A DNA stretch of 64,000 nucleotides, from NCBI GenBank assembly GCA_022794035.1, contig JAAWDX010000005.1, forward strand, positions 151,643-215,642. Reading direction: 5' to 3'. Of this stretch, positions 50,083 through 59,616 are shown one piece after another; the first letter of the stretch is position 1, and the number at the start of each line of letters is the position of its first letter. The position numbers and the translations under genes are program-made. The notes under the pieces are model-generated. The model saw only the letters and a list, made by a program, of their open reading frames with translations, searched no databases and was not told where the DNA came from. Origin of the DNA: Lachnospiraceae bacterium. Lineage in GTDB: Bacteria > Bacillota > Clostridia > Lachnospirales > Bianqueaceae.

Positions 50083-52461
50083 ATGTTTTTATCGATGAAC
50101 TGGATTCGGGACTTTGTTAATTTGGACGGCATTGATCTCGATGATTTAATTCATAAATTTACCCTGGGAACGGCTGAGGTAGAAGGCATAGAGCATGTAG
50201 GCAGCGATATTCAGGACGTGGTAGTCGGCCAGATCCTATCGATTGAAAACCATCCCAATTCCAAGAAGCTGCATTTGCTTAAAGTAGATGGCGGAGACCG
50301 CATCTATCAGGTGGTATGCGGTGCTCCCAACGTGGCAGAGGGGATGAAGGTGCCCTTTGCTAAAACAGGGGGTATGGCCGGCGGCATGCGGATTGAAAAA
50401 CGGCCGGTAGCTGGCTATGACAGTGAAGGAATGTGCTGCAGCGAGCGCGAGCTTGGTCTGAGCGATAACCATGAGGGCCTGATGGCGCTGCCGGAGGACG
50501 CTCCTGTGGGAACGGATATTAAGGAGCTATATGAGGTAGAGGATCTGATTTTTGAGGTTGATAATAAATCGCTCACTAATCGGCCGGATCTGTGGGGGCA
50601 TTACGGGATTGCCCGCGAGATTGCAGCGCTGGCACACCGAGCGCTGCAGCCCTATGCCCAAAAATCCTTGGTAGAATATGACAGCCTGCCGGAGGTGCCG
50701 ATTGAAATTCAGGATACGGATCTTGTTTACCGCTATGCGGCGTTGGCTGTGAAGAATATCAGCGTGAAGCAGTCGCCTAAAAATATGCAGATCCGTCTTT
50801 ATCGCTGCGGTATGCGCGGTATCAATCTGCTGGCTGACCTGACCAATTATATCATGCTTGAGCTCGGCCAGCCCATGCATGCATTTGACTATGAGAGGGT
50901 GAGTCAGATTGAGGTGGGGCATTTTGAGAAGCCCTTTGCATTTGCTACGCTGGACGGAAAAGAGCGTATGATTCAGCCGGAAACGCTGATGATCTGCAGC
51001 AAAGGAAAGCCTGTGGCCGTGGCCGGCATCATGGGCGGTCTCGAGAGTGAGATCGTGGAAGATACGCATAGCTTTCTACTGGAGAGCGCGACCTTTGACG
51101 CCGTGAGCATCCGCAAATCCTCTGCAGCGCTGGGTCTGCGCACGGATGCTTCGATGCGCTATGAAAAAACGCTGGATCCGGAGATGGTGACGGGGGCGAT
51201 CGGCCGCTATCTGCAGCTGCTTTTGGAGATTGATCCGGGCGTTACTGTGATCAGTCGGCTGAGTGATCAGTATGTTAAGCAGTATCCGAAGCGCAGTATC
51301 ACCTTTGACAAGGCGTATGTAGACAGGATTACCGGCATCGATATCAGCGAGGCGCAGATAGAGGAAACGCTGACGAGTCTGGGCTTTGGGCTCAGCCGCG
51401 AGGGCAAGGATATCATCGTGCAGGTGCCGAGCTGGCGCGCAACCAAAGATGTCAGCATTAAGGCGGATATTATCGAGGAAATCACCCGTATTTACGGCTA
51501 CGATAATTTTGAAATCAAGACGGCGGAGGTGGCTGTGCAGCCGCAGGCCTATTCCAAGGAGCATACGCTGTATAATCAGCTTAAAAACCTGCTGGCCTAT
51601 TCCTTTGGCGCACATGAGGAGCACACCTATTTGTGGAATGACGGCAAAAAGCTGGCAGAGCTGGGTCTGGCGAACGAAGGCCATTTGCATCTTGTGAATT
51701 CGGTGTCTCCGGATATTGAAACCCTTAGGAGCGAAATGGTTCCTTCGCTGCTTTGCAGCGCGGCGCGCAATAAGGGCTATGACAGTGCGTTTACCGTGTT
51801 TGAGATCGGCAGCGTGATTGCGGGTCTGAAGGCGGATGGCCTGGGCGATGAGCAGAAACATCTGGGCGTGGTGCTGTGGGGACGCAAAAAGGATGAGGAG
51901 GCGCTGCTGATGCAGGCGAAGGCCCTCACGGAGCGGATTGCCCGCGAGCTTTTAGGAACCACGTTTAGTTATGTGAATGCGGCGCAGGCAAAGGAGTGGC
52001 AGCATCCGTATAATGCGTTTACGATCAGCGCCAGTGGCAGTGAGCTTGGTACGCTGGCGGTTGTGCACCCGGCGGTGTGCGGAAAGGTGGATAAAAAAGC
52101 GACGGCTATCGCGCTGGAACTGAATCTGGACGCGCTGTGCAGGATCGAAAAGGCGATGCCGCAGTTTGCTGAGCCGAGCCGCTTCCCGAGCATTGTTAAT
52201 GATATCAGCTTTATGGTCAGCAGCGATACCCGCTTCGCTGATTTTGAACGCGTGATTGCAGCGCATCCCTGCGAATATCTGACGGGCTATGAGCTGGTGG
52301 GCATCTATCAGGATGCCAGCTGGCAAGGGCAGCAGAGCGTGACGATTCGCTTTGTCTTCTGCTCTAAAGAGCGTACGCTGGAGAGCGATGAGGTGCAGCA
52401 GGCAGCGGCCATGTATATGGAAGCTATGAAGGAGATCGGCGCTGTTGTGAAGCTCGATTAA
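50083..52461 (+). CDS. pheT: Phenylalanyl-tRNA synthetase beta subunit
   Basis: A 792-residue subunit of usual bacterial length. It contains the N-terminal tRNA-binding (EMAP II-like) domain (VVGQILSIENHPNSKKLHLLKVDGG), the B3/B4 editing domain (GINLLADLTNYIMLELGQPMHAFD), the B5 domain (about 400-475; IDISEAQIEETLTSLGF) and the C-terminal FDX-ACB anticodon domain (PSRFPSIVNDISFMV). It edits mischarged Tyr-tRNA and supports pheS. Separated from pheS by 24 bases. Confidence 0.97.
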   Translation: MFLSMNWIRDFVNLDGIDLDDLIHKFTLGTAEVEGIEHVGSDIQDVVVGQILSIENHPNSKKLHLLKVDGGDRIYQVVCGAPNVAEGMKVPFAKTGGMAGGMRIEKRPVAGYDSEGMCCSERELGLSDNHEGLMALPEDAPVGTDIKELYEVEDLIFEVDNKSLTNRPDLWGHYGIAREIAALAHRALQPYAQKSLVEYDSLPEVPIEIQDTDLVYRYAALAVKNISVKQSPKNMQIRLYRCGMRGINLLADLTNYIMLELGQPMHAFDYERVSQIEVGHFEKPFAFATLDGKERMIQPETLMICSKGKPVAVAGIMGGLESEIVEDTHSFLLESATFDAVSIRKSSAALGLRTDASMRYEKTLDPEMVTGAIGRYLQLLLEIDPGVTVISRLSDQYVKQYPKRSITFDKAYVDRITGIDISEAQIEETLTSLGFGLSREGKDIIVQVPSWRATKDVSIKADIIEEITRIYGYDNFEIKTAEVAVQPQAYSKEHTLYNQLKNLLAYSFGAHEEHTYLWNDGKKLAELGLANEGHLHLVNSVSPDIETLRSEMVPSLLCSAARNKGYDSAFTVFEIGSVIAGLKADGLGDEQKHLGVVLWGRKKDEEALLMQAKALTERIARELLGTTFSYVNAAQAKEWQHPYNAFTISASGSELGTLAVVHPAVCGKVDKKATAIALELNLDALCRIEKAMPQFAEPSRFPSIVNDISFMVSSDTRFADFERVIAAHPCEYLTGYELVGIYQDASWQGQQSVTIRFVFCSKERTLESDEVQQAAAMYMEAMKEIGAVVKLD

Positions 52462-52479
52462 ATGAAAAGCATGCACAGA

Positions 52480-52535
52480 ATATCCCCCGCCCTAATATGC
52501 TAATAGCAATATGAGCATAGGGGCGGGGGTATTTT
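52480..52535 (+). terminator. Terminator after pheT, overlapping the next gene's ribosome site
   Basis: CCCCCGCCC (52484-52492) pairs with GGGCGGGGG (52521-52529), with inner TATGCT/AGCATA, then TATTTTT. The 3' arm is also the only Shine-Dalgarno-like run before ATG 52537. Confidence 0.85.
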
Positions 52536-52536
52536 T

Positions 52537-54093
52537 ATGGAAGCGAAACAGATACAGCTGGGATATGAAGAGCTGAAGCAGGAGATAGAGCCGCTTTGGC
52601 AGTCGTTTTATGTGACGGTCAGCCGGCCGGCTGAGGAAGCACTTGTCTTAGCGGAGGTACTCTCCGAAATTTCGCTGCAGCGACAAAGCAAGGCGCTGTA
52701 CTATTATGCGCTAAGGAATTTTTCGGGAGAAAAGGCGCATGAGATCATCGGCCTAGAAGATGGCAGGGCGCAGCGGTTTGAGGATGACTGGCAAAAGTGG
52801 CGTGAGCGGCTGCGGCAAAGCGAGAAGCGGGAAGAAGCGCTCCTAGAGATGCTCGAATATATGCGGCAGGCGTGGCCGGAGCAGATCACGTATACCACCG
52901 CGCTGACGGATGCTTTGCTGCAGGATCCGCGGGAGCCCAATCCGGCGCAGTACGAGAGCTTGTTTCCGCAAAAGCTCAATCAGACGCGCTGCCCAGTCAT
53001 TCTTCACCGGGAGCCAAAAGAGCTGGATACACAAATCGAAAACGGCGTATGGCAGATTGGCGAGCTGGCGCGCGCCCTGGGCGGCTATCTGCTGATCGAT
53101 GCACGCCATTTGTACGCTGCGCCGCTCATCTGGCAGTCGCTGATTCATCAGCTGGCACAGCAGCAGTGCAAGGTACAGCTCGTATTATACGGGCCGGCAT
53201 CTCTTTATGAGCTATGGCGCAGCGAGGATGAGGATTTTGCTGCCTTTTTCACGGAAGTACGCTGCTTTCCCACGCGAGTGCCCAATTCATGGCCCAATCG
53301 GCAGCGCTGGCTAACATACCTGCGCGATCAATTAGATCCAATTATCACGGATAAAGCCTTGGAATTTTTGTTAGCTCTGATCAGCGGCCTGAGCTTCGCT
53401 CACATGAAGGACAGCGACGGGTTCCTGCCCGGCAGGCTGGATATAGCGCAGCCATGGATCCGGGAATGCGAGTGGCTGTGCCGCGAAAAAAACACAGAGC
53501 TGATCAATATTGCGCTCGTCAAAGAGGTGTGGGAAAATAGGCAGCGCAGAGCCAGACGGCTAGAGCAGGCGCTGCCGTATGGCCTCGCGCCGCAAAAGGG
53601 CCGGCAGATCGGCTCCGTTTATACGCTGACGCTGCATGACATCGGCTATTGTACGCTGTGCGAGCCGGTCCATGTGCAGGTGCATCCCAAAAAGGAAGGG
53701 AAGCGGCGCGCACGGCGCCAAAAGGACGAATTTGATGTGCTTTTGGAATGCGAGCGAGAGATCGAAGAGGATGCCGGAAGCATCAAGACAGCGATTGCAT
53801 TTGGCGTTTTGTCCGCCATGGGGCATTATCCGGTGCGCCAGTCGCTGGCGATCATCGGCGAAATGGACGAAAGCGGAGTGCTGCAGCCGGATCAGGCAGC
53901 CGCGCAGCTGGTTACAGGCTTTTACGAGGTGTGTCGGCGCGAGGGCTGCGAAAACGGCGGGGTATTGCTGCCGGCGGCGAGCATGCTGGATCTGAAATTG
54001 CCGGAGGAGGTGCAGCAGGCCTTGCGGGAAAAACGCTTCTTTCTGTATCCGGTGCGTACGATGCTGGAGGGGGCAGAAATCCTCATGAAATAA
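52537..54093 (+). CDS. Degenerate Lon-like protein (LonB/AAA_32 type) lacking catalytic lysine
   Basis: A 518-residue protein aligning by eye with the C-terminal two-thirds of Lon-related AAA_32/S16 proteases. Visible are RALGGYLLIDARHLYAAPLIW (family GGYLVLDARDLL), VQLVLYGPASLYELW, RLEQALPYGLAPQKGRQIG (sensor-2/linker region) and the S16 domain, about 395-518: Ser415 in DAGSIKTA at the catalytic serine place, then PVRQSLAIIGEMDESGVLQP. Lon places its catalytic lysine 43 residues after the serine; here that position (458) is leucine. No Walker A GxxxxGK is present at the N-terminus. Probably a non-proteolytic, non-ATPase relative; role unknown. Confidence 0.75.
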   Translation: MEAKQIQLGYEELKQEIEPLWQSFYVTVSRPAEEALVLAEVLSEISLQRQSKALYYYALRNFSGEKAHEIIGLEDGRAQRFEDDWQKWRERLRQSEKREEALLEMLEYMRQAWPEQITYTTALTDALLQDPREPNPAQYESLFPQKLNQTRCPVILHREPKELDTQIENGVWQIGELARALGGYLLIDARHLYAAPLIWQSLIHQLAQQQCKVQLVLYGPASLYELWRSEDEDFAAFFTEVRCFPTRVPNSWPNRQRWLTYLRDQLDPIITDKALEFLLALISGLSFAHMKDSDGFLPGRLDIAQPWIRECEWLCREKNTELINIALVKEVWENRQRRARRLEQALPYGLAPQKGRQIGSVYTLTLHDIGYCTLCEPVHVQVHPKKEGKRRARRQKDEFDVLLECEREIEEDAGSIKTAIAFGVLSAMGHYPVRQSLAIIGEMDESGVLQPDQAAAQLVTGFYEVCRREGCENGGVLLPAASMLDLKLPEEVQQALREKRFFLYPVRTMLEGAEILMK

Positions 54094-54114
54094 AATTTAA
54101 AAATCAAGTATTAG

Positions 54115-54166
54115 CTGATCCGTCCCGTATTTCCAGATTTTACTTCTGTACATCGGGGCGGATCAG
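54115..54166. repeat. Inverted repeat CTGATCCGTCCC
   Basis: CTGATCCGTCCC (54115-54126) and GGGGCGGATCAG (54155-54166) pair with one G-T. No T run follows on the plus strand, but the minus strand has a T-rich tail. The gap 54094-54305 holds no gene. Confidence 0.55.
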
Positions 54167-54305
54167 TAGTATAATGTGTCATAGCTACGGATCTATATGC
54201 ATAAAGATAAGATAACAGCAGATAGTAGTCAGAAGGGTTCACAGCGATATACATAGGGGCGCAGCCGCGAGGGCGGAGAGGCAGCTCCAGAAAAGGAGTA
54301 TGTAG

Positions 54306-54578
54306 ATGAAGCAATATAAAACTATACTGGTAGAGAAAAAAGTGCCGGATCAGATAATCTGCAATTGCTGTGGAAAAAAGCTGTCACCTACAGGGCAGCA
54401 TCCCTATTTAGACTACCTTCATATTCAAAAGGAATGGGGATATGATTCTCCTTACGACGGAGAGATGCATGAAATGGATATCTGTCCCGATTGTTATGCA
54501 GCATGGATCCAGACATTTAAAGTTCCGCTGCAGACCGAAGCAGAGCCGATAGCGGAGGAAGCGGAAGAGGAAAACTGA
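54306..54578 (+). CDS. Small zinc-ribbon-like protein
   Basis: A 90-residue protein with two CxxC-type pairs, CNCCGKKL at residues 19-26 and DICPDCYAAW near 59-68, spaced as in a zinc ribbon. Between them DYLHIQKEWGYDSPYDGEMHEMD is a pattern I associate with common uncharacterised Clostridia proteins. The tail is acidic. GAAAAGGAG precedes it by about ten bases. It is 19 bases ahead of the RNase Z gene and may be co-transcribed. Function unknown. Confidence 0.75.
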   Translation: MKQYKTILVEKKVPDQIICNCCGKKLSPTGQHPYLDYLHIQKEWGYDSPYDGEMHEMDICPDCYAAWIQTFKVPLQTEAEPIAEEAEEEN

Positions 54579-54597
54579 ATAAGGAAAGGTACAAAAG

Positions 54598-55524
54598 ATG
54601 TTTGATATTTGTTTGCTGGGGACCGGCGGCATGATGCCGCTGCCGGGGCGCTGGCTGACTTCGTGTATCATGCGCTATAAAGGAACAAGCCTTCTGATCG
54701 ACTGCGGCGAGGGCACGCAGGTTACGCTCAGAGAGCTCGGCTGGAGCTTTAAAGCGATTGACTATATTTTGTTTACCCACTATCACGGCGATCATATCAG
54801 CGGTTTGCCCGGCCTGCTGCTGACGATCGGAAACTGTGACAGAACAGAGCCCGTCACTCTGATTGGGCCCCGCGGTCTGCGAAAGATTGTAGAGGGCCTT
54901 CTTTTGATTGCGCCGGGACTTCCGTTCCCCATTGTGTATCAGGAGCTGACAGCAGAGCAGATTCAGCAGCAGCAGGAGCTGATGCTGGGGGAGCTTTCTG
55001 TACGCGCCTTTCAGGCCGACCACGGCGTACCCTGCGTGGGCTACAGCGCAGAGGTTAAGCGTCAGCCCAAATTTGATCCCGTTCGGGCCAAGGAAGCCGG
55101 GATCCCCTTGCCATATTGGCGGCGCTTGCAAAATGGCGAGGTCATCACGGAAGATGACGGGACGGTGTATGAGCCTTCAATGGTTTTGGGCTCTGCCCGC
55201 AAAGGCCTTAAGGTAACCTACTGCACAGATTCGCGGCCGAAGGAAAGCATTGTGCGCGCGGCGCAAAAGTCGGATTTGTTTATCTGTGAGGGCATGTATG
55301 GCGAGCCTGATAAGCAGGATAAGGCGGCGAAGCATAAGCATATGTCGTATCAGGAGGCGGCGCAGATGGCGCGGCAGGCGCAGGTGCAGGAGCTTTGGCT
55401 GACGCATTTTAGCCCGGCTATGCCGAATCCGAAGGTGTATTTGAAGGAGGCTACGGCGGTTTTCCCAAATACGAAGGCGGGAAAGGATCGTATGCTTAAG
55501 GAATTTAAGTTTGAAGAGGAGTAA
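54598..55524 (+). CDS. rnz: Ribonuclease Z
   Basis: A 308-residue metallo-beta-lactamase-fold endonuclease that trims tRNA 3' ends. Metal ligands are [11 protein letters not shown] (HxHxDH), the later aspartate in [10 protein letters not shown] and the final histidine in [20 protein letters not shown] near the start is typical of RNase Z. Since the three tRNA genes here do not encode CCA, this activity is needed. The following tsaD overlaps if read from its ATG. Confidence 0.93.
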   Translation: MFDICLLGTGGMMPLPGRWLTSCIMRYKGTSLLIDCGEGTQVTLRELGWSFKAIDYILFTHYHGDHISGLPGLLLTIGNCDRTEPVTLIGPRGLRKIVEGLLLIAPGLPFPIVYQELTAEQIQQQQELMLGELSVRAFQADHGVPCVGYSAEVKRQPKFDPVRAKEAGIPLPYWRRLQNGEVITEDDGTVYEPSMVLGSARKGLKVTYCTDSRPKESIVRAAQKSDLFICEGMYGEPDKQDKAAKHKHMSYQEAAQMARQAQVQELWLTHFSPAMPNPKVYLKEATAVFPNTKAGKDRMLKEFKFEEE

Positions 55525-55528
55525 TGGC

Positions 55529-56539
55529 GTGAGATATCCGGTGATATTAGGAATTGAAAGCTCCTGTGATGAGACGGCGGCGGCGGTGGTGAGAAATGGC
55601 CGCGAGGTGCTGTCGAACGTGATCTCTTCGCAGGTACCGCTACATAAGGTGTATGGGGGCGTTGTGCCGGAAATTGCATCGCGCAAGCATATTGAAAATA
55701 TTGATGGCGTGATTTTGCAGGCGCTTGCAGATGCCAAAATGGGCTGGGAGGATATCGACGCGATTGCGGTGACCTATGGCCCTGGGCTTGTGGGCGCGCT
55801 TTTAGTGGGCGTGGCGGAGGCGAAGGCACTTGCTTATGCGCTACATAAACCGCTGCTGGGTGTGCATCATATGAAGGGGCATATTGCAGCTAATTATATT
55901 ACGAATGCGGATTGGAAGCCGCCGTTTTTATGCTTGGTGGTGTCGGGCGGGCATACGCATTTGGTGATGGTTGAAGATTATCAGCATTATCAGATTTTAG
56001 GCAAAACAAGGGATGATGCGGCGGGCGAGGCATTTGACAAGGTGTCCAGGGCGATTGGACTGGGCTACCCCGGCGGACCGCAGATCCAAAAGGCGGCGGA
56101 GAAGGGAAATCCGCAGGCGATTCATTTCCCAAGGCCATGTTTGGAGGAGGATGGATACTCCTTCAGTTTTAGCGGCCTGAAGTCGGCGGTGCTGAATTAT
56201 CTGAACCAGCAGGAGATGAAAAAAGAGGCAGTAAACCCGGCCGACGTGGCCGCGTCTTTTCAGGCGGCGGTTGTAGAGGTGCTGGTGAAGAAAACGATGC
56301 AGGCGGCGAAAGATCTCGGGGTGAGCCGGGTGGCGGTTGCCGGCGGTGTGTCGGCTAATAGGCCGCTGCGGGAGGCACTGGAAGAGGCTTGTATGCAAAA
56401 TCATTTTGATTTTTGCCGGCCGGAATTTGTTTTTTGCACTGATAATGCCGCGATGATTGCCTGCGCGGCGTATTATGAATATGAACAGGGCGAAAGCGCT
56501 GATTTGTCGCTTAATGCAAATCCTAATTTAACGCTTTAA
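55529..56539 (+). CDS. tsaD: tRNA N6-threonylcarbamoyladenosine transferase TsaD
   Basis: A 336-residue ASKHA-fold enzyme that completes t6A37 on ANN-decoding tRNAs with TsaB, TsaE and TsaC. Signatures are [16 protein letters not shown], the metal pair in [52 protein letters not shown] and [16 protein letters not shown] 55529 lies after GAAGAGGAG and gives the normal N-terminus; ATG 55511 would overlap rnz by 14 bases with no better site. Confidence 0.96.
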   Translation: MRYPVILGIESSCDETAAAVVRNGREVLSNVISSQVPLHKVYGGVVPEIASRKHIENIDGVILQALADAKMGWEDIDAIAVTYGPGLVGALLVGVAEAKALAYALHKPLLGVHHMKGHIAANYITNADWKPPFLCLVVSGGHTHLVMVEDYQHYQILGKTRDDAAGEAFDKVSRAIGLGYPGGPQIQKAAEKGNPQAIHFPRPCLEEDGYSFSFSGLKSAVLNYLNQQEMKKEAVNPADVAASFQAAVVEVLVKKTMQAAKDLGVSRVAVAGGVSANRPLREALEEACMQNHFDFCRPEFVFCTDNAAMIACAAYYEYEQGESADLSLNANPNLTL

Positions 56540-56679
56540 ATTTATTTTTATGCAATGATTCTTCTGCGACCTTGTGAATAAAAAATCCTTGCTTGTGCCA
56601 AGATATGCTCATGAAGCTGATGATAACGTTGGCTTGCGAAATGGCAGGAACCTTTTAAAAGGAGAGAGGAGCAGAAGGT

Positions 56680-57459
56680 ATGAGCGATACGGATAAACAG
56701 ACCATGCCGGAGAAGCAGGTTAAAATTTATCTGGCTGTACTGTCGGTCCTTTTGGTAGTTGCGGTTTTGGTAACGGTTTTTACGGCCTATCAGGATGAGC
56801 AGCTGGCAGAGGAGGAGCAGCCGCCGCGCACCGAGCAGAGCACAGTAACGGCCGAGCAGTCACAGGAAACGAGGCCGGTACAGAATAATTTCTTGGATGC
56901 GAACAGTCAGATTGAGGAAACCTCAAAGCCAGAGCCGGTAAAGCCGCAGGCGCCGACAGAGTCGTCTACGGCGACGGAGGAAACGGGCATGGAGGAAGAA
57001 GAGCCGCAGGCGCCGGTAGCGGCGTTTGATCCGCAAGAGGATCTGATGGTATGGCCGGTAAGCGGTACGGTAGTGATGGATTACAGCCCGGATGCATTGA
57101 TCTATGATGCGACGCTGGACCTGTACCGGACAAGCAATTCTCTGAGCATTGGTGCATCAGAGGAGGAAACGGTCGTAGCGGCAGCCGCTGGTACGGTGAA
57201 GGAAATAGGAAAGACGGATGAACTGGGCAGTTATGTAGTTCTCGACAACGGAAACGGGTATGAGACTACATACGGTCAGCTTTCGGAGGAGGCAATGGTT
57301 GAGGTTGGCGAGACCGTTGCACAGGGCGAAGCAATTGGCCGTATGAGCGAGCCTACCTGGTATAGCGCTGCACTGGGGACACATCTCATTTTTACTGTTA
57401 CGGTAAATGGCGAGACGGTGAATCCGCTTGATTATTTAGAAAATATATTAGATGACTGA
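56680..57459 (+). CDS. Degenerate M23 (LytM-like) membrane protein, SpoIIQ-like
   Basis: A 259-residue protein with a single N-terminal membrane helix (about 16-38), an acidic Pro/Glu/Thr linker (40-115) and a C-terminal LytM fold (about 122-255). MVWPVSGTVVMDYS opens the domain and VVAAAAGTVKEIG, GSYVVLDNGNGYETTYGQL follow. The first zinc motif HxxxD is absent (DLYRTSNSLSIGA) and YGHL is YGQL; only THLIF keeps one histidine. It is therefore likely inactive as a peptidase. SpoIIQ of the sporulation engulfment complex has the same build, so that is the best guess. Confidence 0.78.
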   Translation: MSDTDKQTMPEKQVKIYLAVLSVLLVVAVLVTVFTAYQDEQLAEEEQPPRTEQSTVTAEQSQETRPVQNNFLDANSQIEETSKPEPVKPQAPTESSTATEETGMEEEEPQAPVAAFDPQEDLMVWPVSGTVVMDYSPDALIYDATLDLYRTSNSLSIGASEEETVVAAAAGTVKEIGKTDELGSYVVLDNGNGYETTYGQLSEEAMVEVGETVAQGEAIGRMSEPTWYSAALGTHLIFTVTVNGETVNPLDYLENILDD

Positions 57460-57467
57460 TAAGAAGA

Positions 57468-57501
57468 TGCCTTGAGGGGATGATGCCCTCGGGGCATTTT
57501 T
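57468..57501 (+). terminator. Terminator after the M23-like gene
   Basis: TGCCTTGAGGG (57468-57478) pairs with CCCTCGGGGCA (57486-57496), followed by five T. Confidence 0.88.
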
Positions 57502-57619
57502 CAATTGTAAATATATTTTGAACAATGCGCCTGCATAGGGAATCGAGCCGAAAAATATCCGATACTATAAGTAGAACGTTCAAACAAGCAGAGCTCTCAG
57601 ATAGGAAAGGATCAGGCGA

Positions 57620-59539
57620 ATGGATAAGAAAAAACGCAGCAAACTTTGGGTAGCTTTATGTTTTATGGTGATTTGGATTTTAAAAAGTGTTTGGATGGTA
57701 TCAGCCGAGGAGGAGATTTCTGTTTGTACGGTAGCACCGGGACAGGCTGATATGAGGATCGGATTATGTGAAGGAAATGGCTTTTTAATGGAAGCCGGGC
57801 AGTATGCCGGAAATTATGCGCCGGTATTTTATTCTGCGTTCTGGTCGGGCAGTGCGCTGGGTAGTGTGCTGCCGCTAGGGCATTTTGTATACTGCGTTGA
57901 GCCGGAAGTTACACTGCTGGGGGATGCACAGTATAATGAGGGCGGCGTTCTGGGCAATCGGGATGTATTGCTCCATCTGACGACGCCGCGCATCACGCAG
58001 GAGGGCCGGATTTTCCAAATGCTGGGGCAGATTTTGCAGGTTTGCGGCCCGGAGATCCAAAGCGGTCCCGAGATTTGCAAAACAGCACCGCAGGCGACGC
58101 GGTATCTGGCGGCGCAGACGCTGATCTGGCAGCTGGTATGCGGCGACATGGATGAAAATTTCAATGTGCTTAGCAGTCAGTGGGCAGAGGCGTATGATTT
58201 GCGCTCCATGCCGTATTGGAATACAGCGCCGGCGGGAGGAAGGTCGGTCAAGGCATGGCAGGAAACATGGCTGCAGGAGCTTAAAAGGATGCAGCAGCTG
58301 CCCAGCTTTTGCAGTCAGGATCAGGCTGTATATGAAATGACAGGCGATACCCTCGTGCTGACCGATACGGCACAGAGTCTTGATGATATGCAGTTTATAG
58401 CATCGGATAGCAGTGTAACGCTGACGGTAAAGGAAAATACGCTGATTATTTCAAACCCACAGCAGGTTGATTTTACCGTGAATGTCCGTAATGTGCTGCG
58501 GGATGGAATCAAGGAACCCGCTCCGATTCTGACGGTCAATCAAAGTACGGGCGCTAAGCGGCAGACTACGGTGACAGCATCAGAGACGCCGCTTACTATG
58601 CCACTGGAGGCTTCTTTTAAGATAAAGGCACTGGTAATCAGCCTTGAGGTTAGCAAGCAGGAGCTGACAGGGAGCCACGAGGTGCCGGGAGCTAAGCTGC
58701 AGATTTTGGATGAAAACGGGCAGGTCATCGAGGAATGGATATCAAGCGATCAGCCACATTACATCGAAAAGCTGCCTATTGGCACGTATATTCTGCGCGA
58801 AATTTTGCCGGCTGCCGGCTATGTAACGGCAGAGGATATTTTATTTGAGGTAAAGGACACAGCAGAGCTGCAAAAGGTTGAAATGAAGGATGATATTACA
58901 AAATTGCAGATCAGCAAAAAAGATCTGACAACCGGAGAAGAGCTACCAGGGGCAGCGCTGCAGATTTTGGATGAGACAGGAAAGGTCATTGAAGAATGGG
59001 TATCCGGTGCTGAGCCGCATTATATTGAAAGGCTGCCGATTGGGGTCTATACGCTGCGAGAGACTCTGCCGGCTAAAGGCTATGTGACAGCACAGGATGT
59101 AATCTTTAAGATAGAGGATACGGCGGCGCTGCAAAAAGTGGAGATGAAGGATGATGTAACGAAGCTGGAGATCAGCAAAAAGGAGCTGGAAAGCGGAGAG
59201 CCGCTGTCAGGAGCCGCCTTGCAGATTGTCGATCAGAAGGGCAGTGTGATAAAGGAATGGATATCCGGCGATAGGCCGCAGTATATCGAAAGTCTTCCGG
59301 TAGGAAGCTATACCCTGCAGGAAAAGGAAGCACCGAAGGGCTATCAAAAGGCCGCGGATATTTCGTTTGAGATTGCGGATATACCGCAGATACAAAGAGT
59401 TGAAATGAGCGATCAGAAAAAGAAGCCGTCGCCGCAAACAGGAGACGAAGCAGTATGGCAGTTATATATAGGAATGCTAGGACTAGCGGGGATGGGATTA
59501 GGGTTCTTGATGCGTAAAAGGAGCTTGCGGCAGAGATAG
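57620..59539 (+). CDS. Thioester-domain surface adhesin with three SpaA repeats and sortase signal
   Basis: A 639-residue cell-wall protein. Signal peptide 1-30 (WMVSAEEE). Residues about 35-220 look like a thioester domain: Cys92 in HFVYCVEP and Gln166 in AAQTLIW can form the internal Cys-Gln bond that reacts with host amines. Residues about 330-600 hold three near-identical SpaA/Cna-B modules of about 88 residues, each with ALQILDE-type and LPIGTYILRE-type strands and likely Lys-Asn/Asp isopeptide bonds. The C-terminus is SPQTG (604-608), a membrane helix and RKRSLRQR. Likely tip or shaft adhesin. No sortase gene lies in the window. Confidence 0.88.
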   Translation: MDKKKRSKLWVALCFMVIWILKSVWMVSAEEEISVCTVAPGQADMRIGLCEGNGFLMEAGQYAGNYAPVFYSAFWSGSALGSVLPLGHFVYCVEPEVTLLGDAQYNEGGVLGNRDVLLHLTTPRITQEGRIFQMLGQILQVCGPEIQSGPEICKTAPQATRYLAAQTLIWQLVCGDMDENFNVLSSQWAEAYDLRSMPYWNTAPAGGRSVKAWQETWLQELKRMQQLPSFCSQDQAVYEMTGDTLVLTDTAQSLDDMQFIASDSSVTLTVKENTLIISNPQQVDFTVNVRNVLRDGIKEPAPILTVNQSTGAKRQTTVTASETPLTMPLEASFKIKALVISLEVSKQELTGSHEVPGAKLQILDENGQVIEEWISSDQPHYIEKLPIGTYILREILPAAGYVTAEDILFEVKDTAELQKVEMKDDITKLQISKKDLTTGEELPGAALQILDETGKVIEEWVSGAEPHYIERLPIGVYTLRETLPAKGYVTAQDVIFKIEDTAALQKVEMKDDVTKLEISKKELESGEPLSGAALQIVDQKGSVIKEWISGDRPQYIESLPVGSYTLQEKEAPKGYQKAADISFEIADIPQIQRVEMSDQKKKPSPQTGDEAVWQLYIGMLGLAGMGLGFLMRKRSLRQR

Positions 59540-59576
59540 GGCTTTAGAGGCTAAGGAGAAAATATCAGGCGAGGGC

Positions 59577-59605
59577 TTGACATTTTCTCCGGCCTTTGCT
59601 ATACT
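59577..59605 (+). promoter_or_regulatory. Promoter of tRNA-Ala
   Basis: TTGACA (59577-59582), 17 bases, TATACT (59600-59605), eleven bases before the tRNA. Confidence 0.85.
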
Positions 59606-59616
59606 AATTTTCGCTT

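Noticed and set aside
51076..51861. Open frame of 261 codons on the minus strand
   Set aside because: It lies wholly inside pheT, has low-complexity His/Leu/Arg-rich text and no ribosome site; a shadow of the real gene.
55511..55528. ATG start for tsaD at 55511
   Set aside because: It overlaps rnz by 14 bases and adds KRSNGV-type residues absent from the family; GTG 55529 has the better ribosome site and normal N-terminus.
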